From: Paraburkholderia tropica
Lineage (GTDB): Bacteria > Pseudomonadota > Gammaproteobacteria > Burkholderiales > Burkholderiaceae
Length of the DNA: 64,000 nt
NCBI RefSeq assembly: GCF_900109265.1
Contig: NZ_FNZM01000025.1
Location: 1-64,000 of the forward strand
Direction of reading: 5' to 3'
Shown: piece by piece, positions 8,821 to 16,572 of the stretch
How the letters are laid out: each line of letters begins with the position of its first letter
Numbering within the stretch: the first letter of the stretch is position 1
The notes under the pieces: generated by a model
Databases searched by the model: none
The model's input: only the letters and a program-made list of their open reading frames with translations
Told to the model about the DNA's origin: nothing
Position numbers and translations under genes: made by a program

Positions 8821-9453
8821 TCAGTGGGCCGCATAAACGCCCGCCATCGTCACGAAGCCATCGAGGCGCTTGATGCGCGTACACCATGTTGCAAGCGACG
8901 GATAGTCGATCGTCTCGATCTGCGCTTCGTCAAGCAGCACGACGGGCGCGAAGCACGCGATATCGGCAATCGTCGGCGTGCGGGTCGAACAGAGGAACGG
9001 CGTGTCCATCGCCTCGTTGAACCAGCAGGTTTCGTCGAGCAGGCGCAGCAAGGGCCGCGCGTCGCGATCCGCGCGAGGCACCGGCGCGCCTACGTCGTGG
9101 AGCACCTGCTCGCGGCGCGTAAACACGATGTGCGAAAGCCGCGTCGCCACGCCGAGCCAGCGCTGGATCGCCGCGTGCGTTTGCGCGTCGTGTTCGGGCA
9201 GCCACGTGCGGCTTGCGTCGTACCGCTGCGCCAGCCAGACGAGGATCGCGTGGGCGTCGGCGAGCGTGGTGCCGCCGTCCTGCAACACCGGCAACGCGCC
9301 CAGCGGGCTCAGCTCGCGAAACGCGGGCGCATCCTGCTGGCGCGACGGATAGCGCTCGACGCGGATGCGCTCCGCGTTCAGGCCGAGCAAGCCCAGCAGC
9401 AGACGCGCCTTGTAGCTGTCGCCGCAGAGTTCGTCGTCGTGGAGTTTGAGCAT
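8821..9453 (-). CDS. Glutathione S-transferase-like protein, NdmE-like by context
   Basis: A 210-residue protein with a thioredoxin-like N-terminal half (MLKLHDDELCGDSYKARLLL; cis-Pro region LGALPVLQDGGTTLADAHAI, about residues 50-70) and an all-helical C-terminal half ending ATWCTRIKRLDGF. It is a canonical GST by length. In the P. putida CBB5 caffeine pathway the GST-like NdmE is not thought to be a detoxifying transferase; it scaffolds NdmC (a Rieske-less oxygenase) and NdmD (the reductase carrying the missing Rieske centre). Here the GST gene lies eight bases after a Rieske-ferredoxin gene, which itself overlaps a Rieske-less oxygenase gene, so the same structural role is the best inference. 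GAGG precedes the start at 9453. Confidence 0.82.
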   Translation of the reverse strand: MLKLHDDELCGDSYKARLLLGLLGLNAERIRVERYPSRQQDAPAFRELSPLGALPVLQDGGTTLADAHAILVWLAQRYDASRTWLPEHDAQTHAAIQRWLGVATRLSHIVFTRREQVLHDVGAPVPRADRDARPLLRLLDETCWFNEAMDTPFLCSTRTPTIADIACFAPVVLLDEAQIETIDYPSLATWCTRIKRLDGFVTMAGVYAAH

Positions 9454-9461
9454 CGGCGGCC

Positions 9462-10637
9462 TCACAGGTCGAGCGTCAAGGTAGGCGTGCGTGCGCGCGA
9501 TACGCACACGAGCATGCAGTCGCCGGCGGCGCGTTCGCGCGCGTCGAGCCACACGTCGCGATGCAGCGGCTCGCCGTCGAGCACGGGCGTCAGGCAGGTG
9601 CCGCAGACGCCCTGCTCGCACGACGTCGGCACCTCGACGCCGTGCGCGCGCAGCGCGTCGAGCAGGCTCGTATTCGCGGGCACGTCGACGCTGCCGCCGC
9701 TGCGCGCGAGATGCACGATGAACGGACCGTCCTGGTCGCTCGATGCCTGGTTCGATGCGTCGATGGCCGGGGACATCGCGCTCGGGGCGGCGTCCATGCG
9801 CACGAGCGGCATCGTGACGGCGACGGGCGATAGCTGCGCGCGCGGCGTGCGGTTTTGCGCGGGCGCTTCGGCGAGCGAACCGGTTAACGCATCGGGCTGC
9901 TCTTCGCTCACCGCTTCGAGCGCATCACGCACGGCATTGAGTCGAGCCTGATGCGCGCGCTGGAGCGCGAGCCGCTGCGCCGCGTCGAAGTCGCCCGGCA
10001 CGACGCCGTGCACGCGCGTCTTGCCCTTCTGCGCGGGTTGCAGCACGAAGATCGCCGGGCACGCCGCGCCGTCGAGCGACTCGACCGTGAGCGTGCCGGA
10101 TTCGCATTCGAAGGCGGCGCACTCCGCGGCATCGGCCTGCGGCAGCACATAGGCCGACAAGGCACGCTTCACGCTCGCGAGATCGGCGTCCATCGTCGTG
10201 GTGCGCAAGGGCACGCAGTCAGGCGGCCGGGCGGCGGCGAGCGCGTCGATGGCCGGAAACGCCGTCGGCGCCGCGCCTTCCGCGCGTGCGTACGTCCACA
10301 CGAAACCGTAGCGCTCGATCGCGGGCCACGTCGTCGCGTGGATCGGCGGCGCGCTCGCGTGCGGATGCGCGGGCACCGCGCGGCACGCGCCCTCGCCGCT
10401 CGCGAAGCGCCAGCCGTGATACTGGCATTGCAGCGTATCGCCGCGATGATGACCGAGCGAAAGCCGCACGCCGCGATGCGGGCAGCGGTCCTCCCACACA
10501 TTGACGCGCCCGTCGTCGGCACGCCAGACAACGAGGCCTTCGCCGTGCAGTTCGGTGCGATGAATCGCGCCCTTGTCCAGCGCGCCCGCCGTGCACAGCG
10601 CGTACCAGCGCGCCGGCTCCTGCCTGCGCTCATCCAT
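9462..10637 (-). CDS. Rieske domain fused to plant-type ferredoxin, NdmD-like but lacking the flavin/NAD reductase module
   Basis: A 391-residue redox protein. The N-terminal Rieske site is complete: CPHRG near residue 52 and CQYH near 72. A middle segment (about 105-235) resembles a shrunken oxygenase catalytic region (AIFVLQPAQKGKTRVHGVV) without iron ligands. A flexible Ala/Pro-rich linker follows, and then a C-terminal [2Fe-2S] plant-type ferredoxin with CEQGVCGTC and a last Cys in CMLVC. NdmD of caffeine degraders has Rieske, FMN, NADH and ferredoxin parts and nearly 600 residues. Here the FMN/NAD part, about 200 residues, is absent with the frame intact. It should therefore relay electrons, and a separate reductase must supply them. 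AAGGAG precedes the ATG at 10637, which overlaps the upstream gene by eight bases. Confidence 0.85.
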   Translation of the reverse strand: MDERRQEPARWYALCTAGALDKGAIHRTELHGEGLVVWRADDGRVNVWEDRCPHRGVRLSLGHHRGDTLQCQYHGWRFASGEGACRAVPAHPHASAPPIHATTWPAIERYGFVWTYARAEGAAPTAFPAIDALAAARPPDCVPLRTTTMDADLASVKRALSAYVLPQADAAECAAFECESGTLTVESLDGAACPAIFVLQPAQKGKTRVHGVVPGDFDAAQRLALQRAHQARLNAVRDALEAVSEEQPDALTGSLAEAPAQNRTPRAQLSPVAVTMPLVRMDAAPSAMSPAIDASNQASSDQDGPFIVHLARSGGSVDVPANTSLLDALRAHGVEVPTSCEQGVCGTCLTPVLDGEPLHRDVWLDARERAAGDCMLVCVSRARTPTLTLDL

Positions 10638-11541
10638 GCTGCGCTCCTTGTGACGGCGACGCCGTTGTGCCAGCCACCGCGCCGTCGGTTGTCCCATACG
10701 TCACGCCGCGAGCGCGCAGCCAGCGCCGATACGCCACCGACATCGCGTCGGCCAGCACCGGATGTTCGCTGCCCGCCGTCAGCGGCAGACGCCTGGGCAC
10801 CTGGTTGACGAGAATCTTGATGTCCTGCGCGAAAATGGTTTGCTGAAAGCCGCGCAAGGCTTCGTCTGGGCTCGCATCGTCGAGATAGCTCATGACCGTG
10901 TGCGCCACGCACCACTCGTCGTCGAGCGGCTGCACGAACAGCGCGATGACGTCGAAGCGCGCGGGCTGCGGCGGACAGGTCTTGTACAGCACGGCGATAT
11001 ACGGCCGCGCCACGCGATAAACGTATTGCACGTCGAGCGCCGCATCGGCGGTCATCGCCGCGCGCGGCTGATAGAAACGGCAATCGCGTGCGTACAGTTC
11101 GTCGTTCGCCTCGTCGTGTTCGATGCGATACGGCGCGACCTCGGTGTAAGGCTCGACGCCCAGATAGCCCGTATGCACGAACGGGAAATGACCCATGTCG
11201 AGAAAATTCTCGACCGCGCGCAGACCGCTCACATGCACGCGAAACGCACCGGCGTGCAGCAGACGGCGGTCCGGCTCGGCGGTCTCGGGAATCGCGACGA
11301 TGTCCGCGCGCGGCTCGCCGAGGCACGCCCACACCACGCCATGCCGCGCCCGCGCGTGACACGGCGTGCCGAGGTCGAGCCGCGTCACGCGCGGCGCATT
11401 CGGCGAACCGTCGCCAGGCTCGACATACAACGCAACGCCCAGCAGCTGCGTGCGGCCCGCGCGCAGGCCGTCGAGCGCGGCCACGGGATGCCAGTCGTTC
11501 CAGATCAGCGCGTCGCGCGCTGCGTCGTTTGACGTATCCAT
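10630..11541 (-). CDS. Rieske-oxygenase catalytic subunit lacking the Rieske cluster, NdmC-like
   Basis: A 303-residue oxygenase of the vanillate/methylxanthine demethylase type. The N-terminal part is only about 70 residues and contains no CxH or CxxH cluster motif, although Rieske-fold traces remain (WNDWHPVA, GVVWACLGEP). The catalytic domain is intact: iron ligands in ENFLDMGHFPFVH (about residues 115-127) and an Asp in AQDIKILVNQ. An oxygenase without its own Rieske centre needs one in trans; NdmC of caffeine catabolism works exactly this way with NdmD and NdmE. The next two genes encode a Rieske-ferredoxin protein and a GST-like protein, so the trio very probably forms one complex. The gene starts 38 bases after the BMP-type binding protein gene. 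Confidence 0.85.
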   Translation of the reverse strand: MDTSNDAARDALIWNDWHPVAALDGLRAGRTQLLGVALYVEPGDGSPNAPRVTRLDLGTPCHARARHGVVWACLGEPRADIVAIPETAEPDRRLLHAGAFRVHVSGLRAVENFLDMGHFPFVHTGYLGVEPYTEVAPYRIEHDEANDELYARDCRFYQPRAAMTADAALDVQYVYRVARPYIAVLYKTCPPQPARFDVIALFVQPLDDEWCVAHTVMSYLDDASPDEALRGFQQTIFAQDIKILVNQVPRRLPLTAGSEHPVLADAMSVAYRRWLRARGVTYGTTDGAVAGTTASPSQGAQHG

Positions 11542-11579
11542 CTGCCCGTCTCCCAGTTCTTTTTTCGTGGTGCGCGCGA

Positions 11580-12773
11580 TCACTGCGCGAGGCTGCCCTG
11601 CACGCCGTCGACGAACCAGTCGAGCCGGTTGGCGTCCGCCGCCGACAGCGCCGTGCCCGCCGCCACGCGCGTCTGGCCCCTCTGATCCTTGATCGGCCCG
11701 GCGAACGGATCGAGCGTGCCCGCGACGAGCGCGGCGCGGCGCTCCGCCAGCTTGCTCAGCGCCTCGGGCGGCACGGCCTGCGCGTTGACGTGCACGAGAT
11801 CGGTGATACCTTCCTTCACGCCCCAGTACACGGGCTGATTCGTCCACGTGCCCTGGCGCACCGCCTCGATCGCCTTGACGTAATACCTGCTCCAGTCGTA
11901 AGCGACCGAGCCCAGATGCGCGTGCGGTCCCCATTGGCTCATATCCGAGTCCCAACCGAACGCGTGGACATGGTGCGCTTCGGCCACGCTCATCGTCGCG
12001 GTCGAATCGGTGTTCTGCATCAGCACGTCGGCGTTCATGCCGATCAGCGTTTCAGCGGCCTGGCGCTCCTTGCCCGGATCGAACCAGCTGCTGATCCACA
12101 CGACCTTCACGACGGTCTGCGGCGCGACCGAACGCGCGCCGAGCGCGAACGCGTCGATATTGCGGATGACTTCGGGAATCGGCACCGAACCGACGAAGCC
12201 CAGCACATGCGTCTTCGACGTATAGCCCGCGAGCACGCCGGCCAGGTAGGCGGATTCGTAGACCTTGCCGTTGAAGTTGCCGAGATTGCGCGCGCTCTTG
12301 TAGCCCGAGCAATGCAGGAACACCGTGTCGGGATAGTCGCGCGCGACTTTCATCATCGCGTCCATGTAGCCAAACGAAGTGCCGATCACAACCTTGTCGC
12401 CCTTCGCCGCGCGGTCGCGGAACACGCGTTCGGCATCGGCGTTTTCAGGGACGTTTTCGATCCGCTTGAGCTGCATCTCGCCGCCGAGCACCTTCTGTGC
12501 GGCGCTGATGCCGCGTTCGTGCGCGTAGGTCCAGCCCGCATCGCCGGGATTGCCGAGATAGACGATCGACACGTCGAGCGGCGCGCCGGAAGCGGCTTGC
12601 GTGGCGGGTGCGTTTTGCGCGGCGCAGACGTCGAGCGGGCCCGCGAGCGCGGCGGCGGCGAGCGCAACGAGCGAAGCGGACCGAAAAGCGGAAGACGCAG
12701 TGGACGAAAAAGCGGACATAACAGCGGACGGCAAATCGTTGAGACAGGCGTTAAGACAGGCGGGCGTCGTCAT
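11580..12773 (-). CDS. BMP/PnrA-family periplasmic substrate-binding protein
   Basis: A 397-residue lipoprotein-family relative (BMP/Med/PnrA class) that usually binds nucleosides or purines for NupABC-type importers. After an N-terminal Ala/Ser-rich export signal the mature domain starts DVSIVYLGNPGDAGWTYAHE, the hallmark opening of the family, and keeps GTSFGYMDAM and GFVGSVPIPEVIRNI. The signal has a Cys (DVCAAQ), but the match to a lipobox is weak. The start at 12773 overlaps the hydrolase stop (ATGA) with AAGGG upstream; a later ATG at 12719 lacks a site. No permease or ATPase of the matching BMP type is nearby, so it is an orphan or shares an importer encoded elsewhere. A purine-like ligand fits the rest of the locus. 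Confidence 0.87.
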   Translation of the reverse strand: MTTPACLNACLNDLPSAVMSAFSSTASSAFRSASLVALAAAALAGPLDVCAAQNAPATQAASGAPLDVSIVYLGNPGDAGWTYAHERGISAAQKVLGGEMQLKRIENVPENADAERVFRDRAAKGDKVVIGTSFGYMDAMMKVARDYPDTVFLHCSGYKSARNLGNFNGKVYESAYLAGVLAGYTSKTHVLGFVGSVPIPEVIRNIDAFALGARSVAPQTVVKVVWISSWFDPGKERQAAETLIGMNADVLMQNTDSTATMSVAEAHHVHAFGWDSDMSQWGPHAHLGSVAYDWSRYYVKAIEAVRQGTWTNQPVYWGVKEGITDLVHVNAQAVPPEALSKLAERRAALVAGTLDPFAGPIKDQRGQTRVAAGTALSAADANRLDWFVDGVQGSLAQ

Positions 12774-13621
12774 GTGGGCGTTCCCTTCAGGGCGCGAGGT
12801 GAGGAAGCGGAGCGTGCGGCGGCGGACAGATCGTCATGGGTGATACCGAGTTCGGCGAGCGTTTCGCAGACGATCCGCGCAAGCGCTTCGGGCTGGGCGA
12901 GTTGCGGAACGTGGCCGCATTCGAGTGTGCGCACGCGCGCGCCGGGCACCAGCGCCTGCATACGGCGCTGCAAAGGCAAGAGCACGGAGCGATCGAGCGT
13001 CGCCTCGATGTAGACGCGCGGCACGCGGCCAAAGCGCGCCGCGCTCAGCGTCGCGACGAGCGCGCGGCCGCCTTCGGCCTGCGCCGTGAGCAGGCCGGCC
13101 GCTCGCCGCGCCGCGTCGGGCGGGCAGTCGTGCAGAAAGATTTCCAGCGCCGCGGCGGCGGGCACGCGCGACACGCGGCCGTCGTCGCTCCAGACCAGGT
13201 AAGGCGCGATGCCGCCCGCGTTCTCGACCTCGGCGCTCGCGGCTTCGACAAGCTCGCCGTAACCCATGCCCGACGGCAGCATCATCCCGGCGACGTAGAC
13301 GATCGCCGCGACGCGCTCCGGCACGGCTTCGGCCACCTGCGAGGCGATCACGCCCGCGCCGCTATGCGCGACGATCACGCACGGGCCGTCGAAACGGTCG
13401 AGCTGCGCGCGCACGGCTCCGACATAGGTATCGAGCGTGATCTCGCCCGGCGCGGCGGTGCGCGCGAGATTGCCGCCGTCGCCGCCGTTGCAGCCATTGC
13501 CGGGCAGATCGAGCGCGTGCGCGAGCCAGCCGCGCTCGCGCATCGGCGCGCGCCACGCGTCCCATGCCCACGCGCCCTGCCAGGCCCCGTGGATCAGCAG
13601 CATGCCCGCCGCGCGCGTCAT
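12770..13621 (-). CDS. Alpha/beta-fold hydrolase
   Basis: A 283-residue hydrolase. The oxyanion strand LLIHGAWQGAWAWD (about residues 7-20) resembles esterases of the methylketone/salicylate esterase and EstC type. The nucleophile is the Ser in AHSGAG (about 95) and the C-terminal His lies in LECGHVPQLAQP. The acidic residue is probably in VYIEATLDRS. Its ATG overlaps the stop of the upstream oxygenase gene and its own stop overlaps the start of the BMP protein gene, so it is firmly in the operon. It may cleave an ester, lactone or ring-opened amide intermediate; substrate unknown. Confidence 0.82.
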   Translation of the reverse strand: MTRAAGMLLIHGAWQGAWAWDAWRAPMRERGWLAHALDLPGNGCNGGDGGNLARTAAPGEITLDTYVGAVRAQLDRFDGPCVIVAHSGAGVIASQVAEAVPERVAAIVYVAGMMLPSGMGYGELVEAASAEVENAGGIAPYLVWSDDGRVSRVPAAAALEIFLHDCPPDAARRAAGLLTAQAEGGRALVATLSAARFGRVPRVYIEATLDRSVLLPLQRRMQALVPGARVRTLECGHVPQLAQPEALARIVCETLAELGITHDDLSAAARSASSPRALKGTPT

Positions 13622-14604
13622 CCGTAGGTTCTCCGGTAGCAGGCCTGCAAGTGGTCGCCGACCGTGATCGGCGGCCACGCGGCGGCTTCGCCCGGCGCGG
13701 CCGTGATGCAGGTGACGAGATAGTCCGGACGGCCGGTGAAGAAGAACGGCATCGAGTAGCGCTCGCGCCCCGAGACGTTGACGACGCGATGCAGCGTCGA
13801 GCGATAACGGCCGTTGGTCCAGCGCGCGATCAGATCGCCGAGATTGACGACGAAGGTCCCCGGCAGCGGCGGCACGTGAATCCAGGCGTCGCCGTCCTCG
13901 ACTTGCAGGCCGCCGTGCTCGTCCTGCCAGAGCAGCGTGAGGCAGCCGAAGTCGGTGTGCGCACCGCAGCCCTTCTGCCCCGGCAGCGCGCCCGCCGGTT
14001 GCGGCGGATAGTGGAGCAGCCGCAGCGTGGCCATCGCGTCGTCGCAGAATCCGTCGAAGTGGTCCTCGGCGAGACCGAGCGCCAGCGCGAGGCCGCGCGT
14101 CAGACGTTTCGACAGCGCATACAGCGCGTCGAAATACGCCTGCATCGCGGGACGAAACGTCGGCGAATGGCCGGGCCACTGATTCGGGCCGCAATTGAAT
14201 GTGCGCGCCTGCACGTGCGGATGGTCGTCGGCGAGTTCGTTGCCGATGTAGAAGCCTTCCTTGAGATCGGGTGGCGTGCCCGCCTCCAGCACCTGGCCGC
14301 GCAACGGCTCGTACCCCCGGTTGCAGGGCGAAAGCGCCTTGTCGACACGGCGCTTGTCGGACTCGTCGAGCGCAAAGAAGTCTTCGGCTTCGCGGCGCGC
14401 GGCGTCGACGAGCGCGACGGGCACACCGTGGTTCGCGATGTAGAAGAAGCCTTTGTCAGCGCAGGCGGCGTGCAGCGCCGCGCCGACCTGTGCGCGATCG
14501 TCGGCCTGCGCCGATAAGAGACCGCCGATATCGATGACCGGCAGCGTGGCCGTGGGTACGATGCGCGCGGCGAACGGCGCCTCGGCGGGCGGGCAGACTG
14601 ACAT
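13618..14604 (-). CDS. 2-oxoglutarate/Fe(II) oxygenase, isopenicillin N synthase-like
   Basis: A 328-residue enzyme with the DIOX_N segment LPVIDIGGLL and the common FFYIANHGVP. Iron ligands are HTDFG (about residues 202-206) and the His in STLHRVVN; the 2-oxoglutarate Arg is in RYSMPFF. All residues required for catalysis are present. Such enzymes oxidise purines, amino acids and many secondary metabolites. It is the first gene of the block, with AAGGAA before the ATG at 14604, and probably catalyses an oxidative or dealkylating step of the same pathway. The precise reaction cannot be read from the sequence. Confidence 0.85.
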   Translation of the reverse strand: MSVCPPAEAPFAARIVPTATLPVIDIGGLLSAQADDRAQVGAALHAACADKGFFYIANHGVPVALVDAARREAEDFFALDESDKRRVDKALSPCNRGYEPLRGQVLEAGTPPDLKEGFYIGNELADDHPHVQARTFNCGPNQWPGHSPTFRPAMQAYFDALYALSKRLTRGLALALGLAEDHFDGFCDDAMATLRLLHYPPQPAGALPGQKGCGAHTDFGCLTLLWQDEHGGLQVEDGDAWIHVPPLPGTFVVNLGDLIARWTNGRYRSTLHRVVNVSGRERYSMPFFFTGRPDYLVTCITAAPGEAAAWPPITVGDHLQACYRRTYG

Positions 14605-14683
14605 GCGGATTCCTTGCAAAAGGATTTCAGGCAAGTCTAGCCGTGCCGCCGTGCTCAAAAAAGCAGAGAAAAGTGTCCATGGT

Positions 14684-14700
14684 GATGCCGTTTCGGCATC
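14684..14700 (-). promoter_or_regulatory. Perfect hairpin between the LysR gene and the catabolic block
   Basis: GATGCCG-TTT-CGGCATC is a 7-bp inverted repeat in the 150-base gap after the LysR gene. A T-rich stretch follows on the minus strand but starts only about ten bases later, so this may be a weak terminator or a regulator site. Confidence 0.35.
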
Positions 14701-14754
14701 GGCTCGCACGTGCACGCGCCGGGGCTGGCGGGTGGCCGTTGCCTTCCCCCGGGC

Positions 14755-15708
14755 TCACACGATCGGCTCGTCCTGTTCGCGTTCGGCGATGGCTTCCGCG
14801 AGCAAACGCACGAAGGCGTCGAGCGCCGGCGTCATCGTGCGGCCGGCGCGCGCGTAGACGCCCAGCTCCGAGACGAGCGGACGCGGCGAACGCAGCGGGA
14901 CGTGCACGAGCGAACCTTCGGCGAAATCGTTTTCGAGGCCGAGCCGCGTCTGAAAGCCCACGCCGTGGCCGCGCGCCGCGAGACGCCGCATCAGCTCGAT
15001 CGAATCGCTTTCGAGCACGGTGTCGAGCGGCTTGGCATAGCGGCGGATCAGCGGTTCGAGCAGGCCGCCGATCGACAGCCGCGCGTTGCCGAGCAACAGC
15101 GGAAACCGCGCGCATTGTGCGAACGTGACGCTCGCCTCGGCCGCGAGCGCGTGCCCCGCGGCCACGATCGCGCCCAGCTGGAAGCGGCCGACCGCCAGTT
15201 GCTGGAGATCGCCCGTGTGCGGCAGCGAAAACGCCAGACCGAGATCGGCGTCGCCGTCGAGAATCATGCGCCGGATGGCCGCCGAGCCCGCCGTATGCAC
15301 ATGAAAGCGGATGCCCGGATAGCGCGTCAGCATGCGCTCCACCACGTCGGGCAGCAGGCTCGTGTTGAGCCCCTCGACGGTCACGAGCGAAATCTCGCCG
15401 CGCCGGATACCGCGCAGCGCATCCATTTCGCTGTCGAAGCGGCGCGCGTCCTGAAGCACCGTGATGACGTGGCGCGCAAACGCCTCGCCCGCCGCCGTAA
15501 GCGCGAGGCCGCCCGGCAGACGCTCGAACAGCGGCGTGCCGACTTCGGCTTCGAGCTTCAGCAATTGCCGGTTCACCGCCGACGACGCGACATGCAGTTG
15601 CCGCGCCGCCTCGCGAATCGAGCGGTGACGGCGGATGGCGTCGAAGTAGCGCAGCGAGCGCGCGTGAATGTGCGAGGCGAGAGCGTCGGATTGGGCAGGC
15701 TTGCGCAT
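14755..15708 (-). CDS. LysR-family transcriptional regulator
   Basis: A 317-residue regulator. A winged helix-turn-helix is at about residues 15-75 (RSLRYFDAIRRHRSIREAA, then LHVASSAVNRQLLKLE), followed by the LysR effector domain starting around GEISLVTVEGLNTSLLP. It is transcribed in the same direction as, and just upstream of, the oxygenase/hydrolase block, so it probably controls that block in response to the imported heterocycle or an intermediate. Divergent placement, the usual LysR arrangement, is not seen. The effector is unknown. Confidence 0.88.
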   Translation of the reverse strand: MRKPAQSDALASHIHARSLRYFDAIRRHRSIREAARQLHVASSAVNRQLLKLEAEVGTPLFERLPGGLALTAAGEAFARHVITVLQDARRFDSEMDALRGIRRGEISLVTVEGLNTSLLPDVVERMLTRYPGIRFHVHTAGSAAIRRMILDGDADLGLAFSLPHTGDLQQLAVGRFQLGAIVAAGHALAAEASVTFAQCARFPLLLGNARLSIGGLLEPLIRRYAKPLDTVLESDSIELMRRLAARGHGVGFQTRLGLENDFAEGSLVHVPLRSPRPLVSELGVYARAGRTMTPALDAFVRLLAEAIAEREQDEPIV

Positions 15709-16572
15709 TGGGGCGGATGATAGGACGAGAACGTGAAGGACGGTTAAAGCGCAACCATCCTACCGTACCGCGCGTGCGGAATTGCCGGGCCGCCGGTTAG
15801 AGAGCTCGCGGGAAATACTTACACGGATTGGTAACGATTCGAAAATAGGCTGTGCGGAAATTAACATCGTATTCTCGTGTGAATAACCGCACGCATACTT
15901 TCATCGGCCTCATTTGAGAATGGAACACGGGGTCGCGAATTTGACGGTGGCGCGACTTGCGACCCTGGCCGAGATTGACCAATGCAGTATTTCACATACT
16001 TGTCACAGAGACTTCCGACCGCGAAAACGACCAGGCTAGCTTTGGCGCTATCTGCGGTTCTGGGGCGATTGCACCGCGCTGACCATGAGCTTCTGGTCGA
16101 ATGGATGAATGTGTTTGCCGCACGAATTCAGCGGCTTCCCCATATGCGCATGTCAGATTTTCCTAACTTGCCGTGATGCAAATAGCGTGTGTCGAAAGGC
16201 CTGCCTGGCGCGCTCGCATAATCCCGATGGCAATCACAATGACCCGGGTGCGCTGATTTATCGGTCGGCGACGGGTTTGCCTGCCTTCCATGACGCTCAG
16301 TTAGCGATTGGAAACCTTTACCCTTCAGGCAACCAACTCCGCGCCGTCTCGCCATTGCGGTGCATGCGCATGGTGCCAGCCATGGTGCGGTGCCGCACAT
16401 AATCTTATTTTTTCATTCGGCGACGTACACCAAGGTTCGATACGATGGCATGGATTTTCGAATATCCACTTCACGCCATTTAATAAGGTTTGCGAAATAT
16501 ATATCCACCGGATCGTCATTGATAACGCGCACCGGGCTGGTAACGTGTTGCCGGTGACAGGAGAGAGCTGAC
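15709..16572. other. AT-richer interval without a supported gene
   Basis: About 860 bases of lower GC. Short frames exist (for example 61 codons on the minus strand at 15797-15982), but none has recognisable sequence or a convincing start. The right end must hold the promoter of the fucosyltransferase-like gene; AGGAGAGAG lies just upstream of its ATG. The composition change marks this and the next gene as probable acquired DNA. Confidence 0.5.

Noticed and set aside
15797..15982. A 61-codon minus-strand frame in the gap before the fucosyltransferase-like gene
   Set aside because: No ribosome binding site, no recognisable sequence, and its composition matches the surrounding non-coding DNA.
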